The notes under the pieces were generated by a model. That model saw only the letters and a program-made list of their open reading frames with translations. It did no database searches and was not told the DNA's origin. The translations under genes and the position numbers were made by a program. 64,000 bases of DNA. It comes from Gordius sp. MW1. Its lineage: Eukaryota; Nematomorpha; Gordioida; Gordea; Gordiidae. Location of the stretch: the NCBI GenBank assembly GCA_964036665.1, contig OZ038526.1, positions 34,348,001-34,412,000 of the forward strand, in the 5' to 3' direction. This document shows, piece by piece, positions 33,901-45,480 of the stretch; positions within the stretch are counted from its first letter, which is position 1; every line of letters starts with the position of its first letter.

Positions 33901-35726
33901 TCCACATTTTTCAAATGAGTAATTGTGGTAAAAAGGAGTTTACTGACGATCAAGTAGAGGATTTGAAGTAGGACGAGTGTTGTAAAAACGACTGGGGTTC
34001 GTTGGTCGATCCTTGCTTTTAGTCGCCTAAACATAAACAGGCCAAAGGTTTTTTGGTCTGTTTTAGTTGACTGAAACCAAAGGTCAACAAAATAAAACCC
34101 AGCCGTTTTTACAGCACCAAGTAGTACAAAGGTAGGTTTAGGTCACCATTAAGCATTAATTTCTGATTACAATTTTTCTGTAAATTATAAATTGAACTTT
34201 TATTCTAATATTAGGTAGACCAAATAGAGGATCCCGTGCGAGCAGTGGATGCCATGCTTCAAAAATGTGAAAAGAAAGAAGTAACTTTTGTGACTATTTT
34301 TACACCAACAAAATTTTGCTACATTTTAAAAATACTAAATTTTAAAATGAGAAAAGGTAATAAGGCTCGATTCGACGATGCCTGTTTTTTTGAATTTAGC
34401 TAGTTTCTTTTTTGATAGTGCTTTTGTATTGTACAGTGGAAAAACGAAATGAAACTTTTGCAACAAATGCTGTAATTTGGGGGTTTTGCATAATTCTAAC
34501 TATTTTGAGGAAAAAAAGAAAGTTATCATAGATTGAACTTCCATTTTTGTCATGAGAAAGCTAGAATTATATTTTATGATATGTGATACATTTACGGGAG
34601 GGGGGGGGGGTATATTAATTTTTTCGACAGGAGAAAATAAACTTATATATATATATATATACTTTTATGCGATTTCCTTTTTATATTTTTTATTCACGCG
34701 GCTAACTAGACTACGCGCATATGGTGCGCCTCTAGGCTGTGTCATCATTAATCAATGGAAAAATAAATACAGAATTTTGTAGGTTATGTTGCGTTACAAG
34801 ATTCCAACGTTTGAAGGAACGGACGAATTCTTGCTGGAAATGGCTAGAAAATTGGGAAAGCTAAAAAAGGGAGGGAAACCGGACATTGAAGAAACGGCTC
34901 GCCACGTTATTAAAGATTGGAACCAGTGCGTTTTATGTCCCAACTATTATTTAAAATTTATCTGTACCCACTTTAGGGAGGAACTAAGAGTTAAAATAAC
35001 TAGCATATTGATATTTTAGTTTGATTTAGCCCAATTTAACGTAGCAAGAAGGATGTAAAATTTGTAAAACATTTACTGTTTTGTCGATCAAAATAAAACC
35101 AGAAATTTTGCCAACCCCTGGATTAGCGTTGTAAAAAGATCTGGGTTTCGTTTTGTCGGCTTTTGATTCAACTAAGACTAACGGTCGACTCTGGCCTGTT
35201 TTTAAATTTTGAGTAAGCCTAGAGGTCGACTAAGAAAAACAGACCAAAAAAAAACCTTTGGTCAGTTTATTTTTAGTCGACTCAAACCAAAGGTCGACCA
35301 AACAAACCCAGCCGTTTTTACAACACGACCATGAAATGTTTTGGTTCGATATAAACTTTAAAAAGGGTTTAAAATAGTAATGATTAAAAACTTGATTTTG
35401 AGACTTTTTGGGAATAACTAGATAATCGGATTAATTTTTTATGGTCATTAAAAACGTGGGTTTTGAAAGAAAATTTTTAACTATAGCTTTATACGAATTT
35501 GTAATTTATTAACATTAGAGGGAAAATTAAGTATTACACAGCTGTCCCTCAACAATCCAATAAGGTGGGCTTAGATGAGAGCTTAGAAACGGTGAACCAT
35601 CCTTCGAGTGAAATAGTTAACCAGTGGAGCCAGGAGTTTGACATAGACGCCATTTTATCGGAAAAACCTGGTGAGAGTCGTGGCGAAAGTGAGGATGAAA
35701 TTAATACAGAAGAAGAAATGGAATAA
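27969..35726 (+). CDS. GNL3: Nucleostemin-family nucleolar GTPase (GNL3-like)
   Basis: Exons: 27969-27987, 28025-28077, 28112-28169, 28216-28301, 28376-28576, 28715-28853, 28965-29068, 29496-29616, 30569-30656, 32971-33103, 34215-34280, 34783-34925, 35519-35726; 472 residues, all phases consistent. GNL3 proteins act in the nucleolus in large-subunit pre-rRNA processing and growth control. The basic N-terminus (KRMSC...[14 protein letters not shown], then [12 protein letters not shown]) is the family signature. GTP motifs are circularly permuted: DARDP (152-156), NKID (183-186, G4), GMPNVGKSS (261-269, G1), GIT (287-289, G2), DSPG (305-308, G3). The C-terminus is acidic. Introns 1-3 are only 37, 34 and 46 bp; intron 10 starts with GC (AGG|GCAAGT). 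Introns 9, 10 and 12 carry MITEs. Exon 1 (19 nt, MVKKFF) is the least certain; the rest is firm. Confidence 0.93.
31103..32538. mobile_element. Non-autonomous hAT-type element in GNL3 intron 9
   Basis: Perfect terminal inverted repeats CAGAGCTGTTAA / TTAACAGCTCTG with a perfect 8-bp target duplication AAAATGGT (31095-31102 and 32539-32546). Subterminal GGTGCGCGCAC repeats match the copy at 7646-8766. 1,436 bp, no transposase. Confidence 0.95.
33357..33557. mobile_element. 201-bp hAT MITE in GNL3 intron 10
   Basis: Termini TAGAGTTGTTAAATTGC and GCAATTTAACAACTCTA are exact inverted repeats. The 8-bp target duplication GGTACCAG is perfect (33349-33356 and 33558-33565). It accounts for the open frames seen on both strands here. 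Confidence 0.95.
33974..34118. mobile_element. Small hAT-like MITE in GNL3 intron 10
   Basis: Ends AGTGTTGTAAAAACGACTGG and CCAGCCGTTTTTACAGCAC, flanked by AAGTAGGA / AAGTAGTA (7 of 8). The ends match the large palindrome at 24032-27905. Confidence 0.8.
35124..35327. mobile_element. Small hAT-like MITE in GNL3 intron 12
   Basis: Ends TAGCGTTGTAAAAAGATCTG and CCAGCCGTTTTTACAACAC with internal GGTCGAC repeats; same family as 33974-34118. No clear target duplication. Confidence 0.7.
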
Positions 35727-35780
35727 AAGATTGTGTTAAATATAATGCGTTCGTTTATGTATACGCTAAAATTGTTTTAT

Positions 35781-35786
35781 AATAAA
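35781..35786 (+). terminator. GNL3 polyadenylation signal
   Basis: AATAAA, repeated in overlap, 55 bp after the GNL3 stop codon. Confidence 0.7.
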
Positions 35787-35819
35787 TAAATAATGTATGT
35801 CCCCGCAAATATGCAGCTT

Positions 35820-36420
35820 ATACCTTTCGAGCCAAAAAGTACAGTTACACTGTAATGAAGTGGCAAGGTTATAACACAAAATTGAGATTCAAAACTAAGA
35901 GCTCTTTTATTAAATAAACCGGCTTTATATAGATAACTGCGAATAATATATACAACGTAAAATTCATATATTTAAATAATGTAATTTGAATAGGTGTATT
36001 TTCAAGTGTTACAAATAACGAAGCGTATATTCAAATAACTAAAGCCGCACTATTCAAAACAAAACCTTAAATAACTCTCACTACACTAGTCCCTCCTTTA
36101 AGCGGAAACTTTCGGTTATTTGACAGGCGGTACATGTATACTCTTTTGTACGTGAGTATGTTGTCTTCAAAAATAGCTGCTGGATCGGATCTTTTGTTGT
36201 CGAGTTGCACATCGTATATAAAAGGTAACTGTTTTTTGTAGGAATTCTACCTTATTTTCAGCCGGGAGATCTGTCGTTCTTGACCCAGACTTCTTGATTC
36301 GGTGTAAAATCTTTGTAATCTAACCCTCGGTTTCTGTAATATTTTTGTTTCCATAAGGCATCATAATTTCCGGTGTGCGTCCATTTTAGTTGGGCGAGAG
36401 ATGTACGGAGTCTTTAGTGT
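35820..36420 (-). pseudogene. Gypsy element fragment: integrase C-terminus and 3' LTR
   Basis: Read on the minus strand, 36390-36240 encodes KQKYYRNRGLDYKDF and EVWVKNDRSPG, which align with the end of the Gypsy relic at 42451-46890 (WVHNDTSPGW). A purine tract AAAGGAGGGACTAG then precedes TGTAGTGAGAG (about 36092 downward), the likely 3' LTR start. The LTR reads on to about 35850. The rest of the element is missing, and stops interrupt the frame. Confidence 0.65.
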
Positions 36421-36535
36421 TTCGATCTCGTCTCGGTCTCGAAAACAAAATTTCGTCTCATCTCGGAAATCTCGTCTCGGTCTAGAAAAATCTCGTATCG
36501 TCTCGACGAGAATTTCGTCTCGTCTCGACTTTTTA
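36420..36535 (+). repeat. TCTCG-type minisatellite
   Basis: Irregular repeats of TCTCGTCTCGGTCTCG alternating with A/T-rich interruptions. Confidence 0.8.
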
Positions 36536-37240
36536 AAAAAAATATTTACTGAATGAAAATTTCTCCTGTTTTATTAAAAATATTTAAAAAGTGTTAACAA
36601 ATGGCAAATTTTTATATTTTTAAAAAAACTTTAGTACACAAACTTTGACACGACTCTCATTGACAATATAAAGATATAAATTAATTCATAAAGATAACAT
36701 TTTTTGTGGAAAGTGCAGACTAAAAGACTCTAAATAAATTTGAAGTATAAAAAATTAAATATGATTGTTCTAGCAAATTATAACATTTGTATCAAATTCT
36801 CTGTTTTTGTCAACTATAAATAGACTTAATAATACGTTCGCTTATAGTTGACTTAGTTGCATAATTGAGCAAATTGAGACCCTTTACTAACCCTGGCTAA
36901 AGCTTCTTAATAGACTAAGTCTATTGTTACCATCATCAATTCCACTGGTCTACAAGAAAAATCAACCGGGAAACGGTCAACAGATTCTGATAGAGTTTTT
37001 TGTGATGAACACAAATATGTTTTTCCTTTTTTTCCTATACGTCAAGTTTTTTAGATATTTTCGATTCAAAGTTGCGAAAATGACCGTTTTTGACCCTTTT
37101 CTATGCTCAATAGAGCGATATTGAATGGCTAAAAAGATTTTTTTAAACCTCTAAGTGGTAGAACTAACTTAGGGTAAAACATTGAAAAATGATTTTTTTC
37201 CCTATTGTTTTTACTTTTTCCAATATATCGAATTTTAATT
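36536..37240. other. AT-rich spacer, nothing recognised
   Basis: No gene, repeat or family identified. Confidence 0.4.
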
Positions 37241-37590
37241 AGTCCCTATGCGAAGCGGCATCCTTTGAGCCTCCCTCCCTCCCTCTCTATCTAATTGGGT
37301 TTATAACATTATACTCTTGGTGATGTGAGTGATTGATGGATGATGTGGGGGTGGGGGGTGTGTAAAAGTAGTGGCGTAATACGAGCTATTCCCCTAGTAG
37401 AGAGGGAGGATGACAGGGGTAGTAGTAGGAATAGTTCGTATTAACCCAAACTCTTGCACCCACCACACTCATGAATCACTTACATGCACTAAGAGTATAG
37501 TGTTATATAAGCAATAAGCCAATTAGATAGAGAGGGAGGGAGGCTCAAAGGATGCCACGATTTTGCATAGGTACTAATTGCATTTTTATT
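37235..37590. mobile_element. Foldback MITE
   Basis: Long inverted repeats: the stretch around GCATCCTTTGAGCCTCCC (37259 onward) pairs with GGGAGGCTCAAAGGATGC (37538 onward), and the outer ends AATTAGT(C/A)CCTATGC pair too. The centre is GT-rich and non-coding. Target duplication unclear. Confidence 0.75.
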
Positions 37591-38069
37591 TTGTGTCAAA
37601 GTTCGATTAAACAAAAACTTATTAAATAAATAAAATCTCACTTTAGCCAGTGTTCATTTTTTTATTGATCAGTAGCCAGCAAACGGCCTATATTTAAAAT
37701 ATAGAAAAAAATTGCTACATTTTGGCCAGTGGTCATTTTTTTATTGGTTAGTACCAAGAGACGGTTTATAAATACATACGAATCGAAAAAAACGAAAAAA
37801 AAAATTTCCGATTCACACTTTGGCCAATGGTAATTTTTTTCCATTGGTCAGCCTCAGCAGCCAGCGGACGGCCAAAAAGCCATATTATCAATGGTATTAA
37901 CAAATACAATATATTAATTTTTAAAAAAAAACGAAAAAAAATTTCGATTCACAATTTGGCCAATGGTGATTTTTTTCATTGGTCAGTAGCCAGCGGACGG
38001 CCAAAAAGTCATATTATCAAGGGTATTAACAAGAACAATATATTAATTTAATTTTAAAAAAAATAAAAA

Positions 38070-38700
38070 TTTTGCCCTCTCCGGGATTTGAGCCCACATC
38101 AGTAGAGGCATAGGTTTTTGTAGGGGCACAGGGACCCATATCAGTAGAGGCATAGGCTTCTGTAGGGGAGGAGCACAGGGTAATTATCAATGTTAGCCAA
38201 TTCAAAAACGAAAAAAAAAAATTTAGATTTATTTGGGCAATGATCATTTTTTTCATTGGTCAGTAGCCAGGACACGGTTAAAAAGTCATATTATCAATGG
38301 TATTAACAAAACAATATATTAATTTAATTTAAAAATAAAAAATTTTTGTCCCTCTCCGGGATTCGAACCCACATTAGTAAAGGCATACTTTTGTAGGGGC
38401 ACAGGGACCCACATTAGTAAAGGCATAGGCTTTTGTAGGGGTACAGGGACCCATATCAGTAGAGGCGTAGGCCCTTGTGAAAGGGCATAGGGTAATTATC
38501 AATGTTAACCTAATATACCCAATTCAAAAACGAAAAAATAAAATTCGATTTATTTGGCCAATGGTCATTTTTTTCATTGGTCAGTAGCCAGCGGACGGTC
38601 AAAAATCCATATTATCAATGGTATTAACAAGAACAAAATATTAATTTAATTTAAAAAATTAAAAAAAATTTTGTCCTATCCGGGGATTGAACAAGAACCT
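38070..38700 (-). repeat. tRNA-like B-box blocks within the array
   Basis: On the minus strand 38356-38369 reads GGTTCGAATCCCGG, the T-arm/B-box of tRNA genes. Diverged versions lie at 38081-38094 and 38680-38694, and later at about 40303 and 40592. No full cloverleaf or A box was found, so these look like tRNA-derived SINE tails. Confidence 0.55.
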
Positions 38701-39190
38701 CCAGGTCACAAAGCTGGGGCCAATAACTTGAAGGGTAAGAGACAACAAAAAACTAGCCCATAAATTGCATAGCAATTAATAAAAGAACGTGCATCATAAT
38801 GTGGTAACTTCAGTCAATCTATCGAGTTGCATATTCGTTACTCTAAAAAACATCTGTTGGTGTAATGTTATATAATCTGTGTTTATACGCGTTATTTATA
38901 ATATCTTTTAGTTCTATTTACCTAGTATATATGTATTGTATAAATATCATATGTGAACAATAATTTGAATAAACTAGACCACGACTACTATTATATTGGC
39001 TGGTTAATAGTAAAACATAGAAATACCTAGTTATAAGGAGGGGATAATATTAAAACATATTTGTTTTGTTTACACTAGATAACATATTTTAGTCGAAACA
39101 TGTGCCCAAAGAAATAAGAACTAAAATAATCTTGGGTTACATGGGACAGAAAAATATAGAATTATTGATTATGTATCCCCGAGAATATAC
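38700..39190. other. Spacer, nothing recognised
   Basis: AT-rich with no open frame or clear repeat. Confidence 0.4.
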
Positions 39191-39380
39191 CCTTCCTTAA
39201 ATATAAAACTCGGGCCTTCGGCCCTCGTGGGAAGGGGGAGAAGGGAAGGGAAGAGGGGAAGGGAAGGGGGGACGACTCATCTGTACTTCGTATAAATGTA
39301 TCATATTTGCTATGCAATTTATGGGCGAGAAAGGTGGGAAGGGGCGAGAATGCCTATAGGGGGGTATTAAATGCCTAATG
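39190..39380 (+). repeat. Purine-rich low-complexity block
   Basis: GGGAAGGGGAGAAG-type runs followed by TTTGCTATGCAATTTATGGG; the same combination recurs at 50869-51120, so it is a dispersed repeat. Confidence 0.6.
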
Positions 39381-40639
39381 ATTAATTAATTATTTATACA
39401 AATTTTCCATTATAGGCAAAATGTAATAAAGGCAAAATGTAATATAGGCAAGGGTTAGGGTTAGATTTAGTGTTTGCATCTAGTTGCGTATTAGTTTTTA
39501 TGGCCTTTAGTGATTATGGGTCTAACAAAAATTATATTATAAAACAACACAATGTTAAGAATTTGCAGAATTGTTGGGAGAAATTTTTTGATGAATTTGA
39601 ACAATTTTTAATTAAAAAAATCAAAATTTGGCCAATGGTCACTTTTTCTCTATTGGTCAGTACCAACAGATACTCTATAAGTCAATGATAGCCAAATAAA
39701 CGGAAAAAAAATTTTGATGCTCACTTTGGCCAATGGTCATTTTTTTTCATTGGTCAGCAGCCAGCACACGGTAAAGTGGATATAAATTCATAAGAGTAAA
39801 AAAAACGAAAAAAAAATTTTCGAATCACATTTTGGCCAATGGTCATTTTTTTCCATTGGTCAGCAGCCAGGACACGGTAAAAGTGGATATAAATTCATAA
39901 TAGTCAAAAAAAAACGAAAAAAAAAGTTTTCGAATCACATTTTGGCCAATGGTCATTTTATTCCATTGGTCAGCAGCCAGCGGACGGCCAAAAAGTCATA
40001 ATAGCAATGGTAGGAACAGGAACAATCATAATAGTCAAAAAAAACGAAAAAAATAATCTCGATTCACATTTTGGCCAATGGTCATTTTTTGTCATCGGTC
40101 AGGAGCCAGCGGACGGCCAAAAAGTCATAATAGAAATGGTCGTTACAGGAACAATCATAATAGTCAAAAAAAACGAAAAAATAAACTCGGATTCACATTT
40201 TGGCCAATGGTCATTTTTTTCATTGGTCAGCAGCCAACGGACGGCCAAAAAGTCTTATTATCAATGATAGTAACAAGAACAATCATAAGAGTCAAAAAAA
40301 ACTCCGGGATTCTAACCCAAAAACTAGTTAAATTGCATAGCAATTAAAAGTAAACAACTTTTATTTATGTTTATTATATAACATTGGTCAGCAGCCAGCG
40401 GACGGCCAAAAAGTCATAATAGCAATGGTAGAAACAGGAACAATCATAATAGTCAAAAAAAACGAAAAAAATAATTTCGATTCACATTTTAGCCAATGGT
40501 CATTTTTTTCATTGGTCAGCAGCCAGCGGACGGCCATAAATTCTTATTATCAATGATAGTAACAAGAACAATCATAAGAGTCAAAAAAACTCCGGGATTC
40601 TAACCCCAAAACTAGTTAAATTGCATAGCAATTAAAAAG

Positions 40640-40860
40640 TAAACAACTTTTATTTATGTTTATTATATAACTAGTTAAATTGCATAGCATTAAAAGTAAA
40701 CAACTTTTATCTATGTTTATTATATAACAAAAACTTGTTAAATTGCATAGCAATTAAAAGTAAACAACTTTTATTTATGTTTATTATATAACTAGTTAAA
40801 TTGCATAGCAATTAAAAGTAAACAACTTTTATTTATGTTTATTATATAATAGATAATTTA
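40640..40860 (+). repeat. 58-bp tandem repeat
   Basis: Four units of ACTAGTTAAATTGCATAGCA followed by AAGTAAACAACTTTTATTTA. Confidence 0.85.
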
Positions 40861-40874
40861 ACAAATCTTATATT

Positions 40875-41075
40875 ATAACACACCGAGGGAGATAGAGATG
40901 AGGGGTGGGGCACCCCTTATGCATTAATTTAAAAAATAACACAGCGAGGGAGATAGAGATGAGGGGTTGGGCAACTCTTTCTCATGCATTAATTTAAAAA
41001 AGCGATAACCTAATATACCCAATGCAAATAGATAGGGAGGGTAACGGACGACGGACGACGGACGACGGACACCAA
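40875..41075 (+). repeat. Short tandem repeats (GAGGGAGATAGAG; ACGGACG)
   Basis: Two copies of GAGGGAGATAGAGATGAGGG about 65 bp apart, then a GACGGACGAC microsatellite at about 41045-41072. Confidence 0.75.
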
Positions 41076-41107
41076 AAAACGAGCCCATAAATTGCATAGC
41101 AATTAAA

Positions 41108-42450
41108 AATTTGAAAAAATTGTTAAAACAGAAATTCCAACCTAAAAGTACAATTTTTCAGGCTAGATCACATTTTATGAGATGCATAAAAAAGGACGTA
41201 TTGAATACAATAAAAGCATCAGCTCAATGCAGTAACTTCAAACAAATAGATGAACGCTTGAGAGACCAATTCTTATAAGGAATACAGAATATTATATTTG
41301 AAATTAATTAATAAATTGCGGGTTTAATAATATTAGAAAAAGATAATAATAACCCCTTTCAGGAGTGCCGCAATTAAATTAAAAGTTTTTCTAAATAGCG
41401 CCATCTATCGGCAATTTTAATTAGAGACTAATTTGAACTATATATATCCCTATCTTTTTTAACAGACATATAACGTTTTCGCTCTTATTAAAGCTCATTA
41501 GTGTGCCATTTAACCACCATAAGAATGGGTTGAATCTAATTTGAGCATTATATATACCTAACTCGCTTAGGATGTGACTAGAAAATTAACTATGGCATAT
41601 TGATGAGCTCTAATAAGAGCGAAAACGTTATATCTATATGTCTGTTATCATTTTCGAGTCACATGCTAAAAAGGATATGGATATATATAGTTCAAATTAG
41701 TCTCTAATTAAAATTGCCGATTAATTAGAGGTTACTTTTAATTTAATTGTGGCACTCCTGAAAGGGGTTATTATTATCTTCTTCTGACTACAGAATATAA
41801 CTTTAGAAATAGATGTTAGGACAAGATGGCCAGATGCTTTGAAGCACACAGAAGAATTGATGACTTTTAATGATTTGTACAACTTAGCTGAATCTATACA
41901 ACTAGCTAATAAGGAGGTTAATTATCTATGAATTAAACAAATTACAACATCAAAATAGACACAATTTCATTAAAAATTGCGGCAAATGTGGCAGTTGTCA
42001 TAAATCCACCATTTCTTACACCTTAAACAAAATTTGTCATAAATATAAAAAGAAAGGTCATTTTGCAAAACCACCAGTGAAATAAATCAAATAATTAATT
42101 GGGATAATTTATGACAACAACCCTATATAAATAGCTTCTCATTCTGTTTATAAATAATAAACGTCGAAAAAGTCTTTTAACAATCCCATTTATCTAGAAA
42201 AAATCAGGAGATAATGTTTAAAATGTGCATGTATGTTACAGGATTATGTGTATCAGTGATCAATAAGAAAATGAATCAAATTCTAAAAACACCCATATTG
42301 CGTCCACGTCCAATTATATTTTTTTTTGAAATAATCCAGTGGCAATTTGGGGTGAAACATAACTCCAAGTAAGGTTTAACAGTCAAATTTTGAAGTTACC
42401 AGCTGTCGTTACAATTGTTGAAGAAGAATATATATTTGGTTCAAACTGGC
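41108..42450 (+). pseudogene. Gypsy relic 2: Gag and start of protease
   Basis: Frames interrupted by stops encode Gag-like sequence (FQARSHFMRCIKKDVLN; IDERLRDQFL), which resumes after the MITE at 41293-41788 as RTRWPDALKHTEELMTFND and AESIQLANKEVN. A degraded zinc knuckle (CHKYKKKGHFAKPP) follows near 42040. At 42340-42450 comes a protease-like end (VEEEYIFGSNWL). It stops where the LTR of relic 3 begins, so relic 3 inserted into it. The capsid-like block is similar in kind to that of relic 3, but the sequence is distinct. Confidence 0.65.
41293..41788. mobile_element. Foldback MITE inside Gypsy relic 2
   Basis: Flanked by the 10-bp direct repeat TACAGAATAT (41283-41292 and 41789-41798). 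Its halves are inverted copies: AACCCCTTTCAGGAGTG versus CACTCCTGAAAGGGGTT, and AACGTTTTCGCTCTTATTA versus TAATAAGAGCGAAAACGTT. Removing it rejoins the gag sequence. Same family as 17860-18345. Confidence 0.85.
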
Positions 42451-42603
42451 TGCGTAATTGTAATTGTTCGTGGTAATTGTTTTGTTATGTTTTAGAAATG
42501 TGTATTCTATTTGAAGCTTAACTAATAAATTATTATCTTTATATGACGAGTATTATTATATCGATGTTACCCTTGGGAATAGTCCACTTCTGAAGATACT
42601 ATA
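42451..42603 (+). repeat. 5' LTR, Gypsy relic 3
   Basis: Matches 46733-46890 from GTAATTGTTCGTGG to GAAGATACTATA with substitutions. Followed by CTGGCGACGAGGA, a primer-binding-like site common in Gypsy elements. Confidence 0.8.
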
Positions 42604-42699
42604 CTGGCGACGAGGAAAAAAAAGAACCCCTGGACCTTGACACTCCCCTACCTCGTTTTATTAACTTAATTTCCCTATCGTATTCTTATTAAGGAGCAC

Positions 42700-43815
42700 A
42701 TTAAATCCGAGTTGTTTTATTTGGATCACACTAAGGATTTGAAGGATTCTATTTTTTATGATCTAAGTAATTCACTAGAGGATTATTTGTTCAATGTGTA
42801 ACTCATATTTAAGTTAAGAGGCTTATCGGGAGATAATCGGAAAATTCTTTTGATTACATATATAGGTATTAAGGACCTTACTAAAATAAGAGTCTACATA
42901 TACCCTAAATTATTAGAAAATATAAACTACGAGGAGATAATAGTAGCACTTAGGAAAAATTTTGCCGATAAATTTTCGATATATCACCATAAAGAAATTT
43001 TGTATAAAGCAACAAGAGGAAATGAAAGTATTTTTGACTTTAGTATTCGTTTAAAATTCCTTTTAAAGAATTGTCAATTCCAGAGTAATGTTAACGAGGT
43101 CTTAAAAGACATTATTGTCCAAGGGTGTAATTTACCAAGACTTAACATTGAGTTAAGAGCAAAATATCCAAGGGGTAACATAAGCTTCGAAGAAACAGTT
43201 AATTTAGCTATGTCGTTAGATTCGGTGGAGCACGAAACATCGGATGAGACGGAAGTAAACAAGATTTAAGAGAAATCTTTTAATATCTCTAATAAAAATA
43301 TGAATTTTCCTAAACTTAGCACATTTAGGAAAAAGCCACTCATAAAATGTTATCTGTGTGGAAAATCGAACCATATAGCAAAAAATAGTAGAACGGTAAC
43401 CAAAACGATATCAGCCATCAACCCCGACTACGAGCATTACACCAAAGCCCACATCAACGTACGCATTAACGATGTGCCCTACGAAATGATCTTCGATCCC
43501 GGGGCTGCATGTAGCGTAATAAATGAAATAATGTGGACGTGAATCGGTAAAATACCAGGCTTCAAAGATTGCTATGGTAAAACGATTATTACAACACTTG
43601 GTAAAAGGAATGTGAAGGTGGAAGTTGATGGTATGACAAAATACTTAGATGTTTACGTCATCAAAGGTAAAGGTTCAGCGATTTTTGGCATGCCATTTAT
43701 TTCAGAAATTAATTTAACGTTACCAAAATCGGTTTGCTTAAATTCTATCATTTCGAAACCTTCAAATGTACATGATGTTATCAAAAAATTCCTCACATTT
43801 TTTCTGACAAATTAG
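42700..43815 (+). pseudogene. Gag, zinc knuckle and protease of Gypsy relic 3
   Basis: 42850-43269 encodes a retrotransposon Gag segment (LRKNFADKFSIYHHKEILYK, ESIFDFSIRLKFLLKNC). 43300-43542 carries a knuckle CYLCGKSNHIAKNS, whose last Cys is Ser, and the protease site reads FDPGA instead of D-T/S-G-A. 43612-43815 completes the protease (GSAIFGMPFI). Each part lies in a separate frame or is ended by a stop. The loss of the knuckle Cys and of the active-site Thr/Ser shows this copy has been inactive for some time. Confidence 0.75.
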
Positions 43816-43989
43816 GAAAAGCCAAGGATTTTAAAGTGACATTTGAAGTAAATGATAATGCGATTCCCAAAATGTTTGCAGCGAGAAGGGTACCGTTTCG
43901 ACTACGACAAGCAGTCGTGGATTAACTTCAACGGTGTCATTGAAAAAATTAATCCATCTTTAACGCCAATTAAATGGGCTACCCCAACT

Positions 43990-44590
43990 GCGCGCGAAGC
44001 GAAAAAAAGCAAAGCGAATTTTGTTTCGCAAAAATGTTTAAGCCATTCGTAGGCGATCGTTGTTCATAATGCGTGCGATTTGATTCGCTTTTAACATGGT
44101 TTCACACCTAACATTATAATACTTATATTTATATTTTGCTATGAAAAAAAATGTCAATAAGATTGATATAAATAGGGTAAAAGAAAGTAAATATTACACT
44201 ACTTTTCCTAAATTAGTGAGCTGTCCAATGAAATCCTTCAATAATTTTAGGATGAGCAAGGTACTAAAATGAATTGATATGTTTTCATTAGTTTTTTCTT
44301 AATATCTTTATATTCATTGTGAAATTTATCATATATCAATGGTATTTTTCAAGATCGTAATTATTCTATAAAAATATAAAATTATATAAAAAATACATAA
44401 CGTACCAAATTCAATTTTTTAACTATGGCGCGAAAAGTACAAAATGATTTGTATCTTATTTTCGTTCGCTTTTTGCCGCGGGCGAAAATAATCGTCTGCG
44501 GTTTCACTATGAACGCCTCCTATTAAATTAATACATTTATTATTTTCGTGCGAATTAAATCGCAATTCGCGCGTCATCACGAATGCCCCT
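43990..44590. mobile_element. Unclassified insertion in RT of relic 3
   Basis: RT coding stops after IKWATPT and resumes at about 44596 with NKTGQVRICG, which are adjacent in Gypsy RTs. The 600 bp between are AT-rich with GCGAAGCG / CGCGCG-containing ends (GCGCGCGAAGCGAAAA; AATTCGCGCGTC). The inverted match is partial and the class is unknown. Confidence 0.5.
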
Positions 44591-44643
44591 TAAAGAATAA
44601 AACAGGGCAAGTCAGAATTTGTGGCATTTTCGATTAACCGCAA

Positions 44644-44802
44644 GTATGGGCGTAGCCAGGTTTTATATTAAAGGGGGGGGGCAAAACGTTTAAAAGTTTA
44701 ATTAGGGAGAAGCAAAACATAATTTTTAAGGATTTTTAAGGATTTTTGCACTGCAAAATTTATTTTTTCGTCATTCAAGGCCCCCCCCCCGGATGCGCCC
44801 AT
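44644..44802. mobile_element. hAT-type MITE, CATGGGCGTAGCC family
   Basis: Left end TATGGGCGTAGCCAGG, right end GGATGCGCCCATG, with a G run and a C run inside. It matches the split element at 18452-23536 and sits in the RT of Gypsy relic 3. Confidence 0.7.
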
Positions 44803-44812
44803 GACCATAAAT

Positions 44813-45480
44813 CAATATTTGGCTAAAGATAAGGATATATTACCTACGTTCAGCGTTGTTGCTGAAAGTATAGCCGGAGGTAAAATCTTCTCATTAGATT
44901 TAAAAGACGCGTTCCTACAAATTAAACTTGCTGAAAAAAATCGGACGTAACATAGCAACGCATGTAGGATATTTCGGTATAAGCGATTACCGTTTGGGCT
45001 TACAACTGCACCAATCATCTTTCAGAGGTTTATGAGACAATTAGTTGACAACATACCCTGGGTGAGTGTCTTTATGGACGATGTAATAATAAGCGGTAAA
45101 AACAAAAAGGATCACTTAGAAAATTTGTTAAAAGTATTAAATATTTTTCAAAATGTCGGTTAAACAACATAAATAGTGAAGGTATAACACCAAGTGAGGA
45201 TAAGGTTTTAGAAATTATGTTTTTAAATACCAGAAAAAAAGATTCGTTTTTTCTTGGTTTAGTTAACTATCTGGAAACTTTTTTTCCTAACCTTCAAATA
45301 AATTGTGCGTCATTATATAAACTCACTTCTCAGAACACAAAATGGTTATGGGGCGAAATGAAAATTTCACATTTAAAAATGTAAAAATATAATTTCAAAC
45401 AAAGAAAACAATAGTACCCTATCAAAAAGATTTGCCTATTATAATCTCGATAGACGCGTCAGATTAAGGTTTAAGAGCAG
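44813..45480 (+). pseudogene. RT and RNase H remains of Gypsy relic 3
   Basis: Recognisable blocks in shifting frames: FSLDLKDAFLQIKLAEK (about 44895), RLPFGLTTAPIIFQRFMRQL (about 44987), the catalytic FMDDVIISG (about 45070) and an RNase H start ISIDASD (about 45445). Both RT aspartates are intact, but stops and frameshifts separate the blocks. Confidence 0.8.

Larger units (their letters stand above)
37640..40520 (+). repeat. Tandem array of TTGGCCAATGGTCA units
   Basis: About a dozen units, each with TTTGGCCAATGGTCATTTTT, CATTGGTCAG(C/T)AGCCAGCGGAC and AAAAAACGAAAAAA, spaced about 105-145 bp where contiguous (37813, 37958, 38554, 39728, 39833, 39942, 40071, 40201, 40491). CCAATG and CATTGG within each unit form a small hairpin. 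Short apparent frames here are artefacts of the repeat. Confidence 0.85.

Noticed and set aside
35124..35327. Target duplication for this MITE
   Set aside because: Flanks (CCCTGGAT and ACCATGAA) do not match convincingly.
38356..38369. Candidate tRNA gene (minus strand)
   Set aside because: Only a T-arm/B-box-like motif; no A box, anticodon arm or acceptor pairing could be assembled.
38671..38750. Second tRNA-like stretch with a possible anticodon stem
   Set aside because: The 5' acceptor strand does not pair with the 3' end and D-arm signals are absent.
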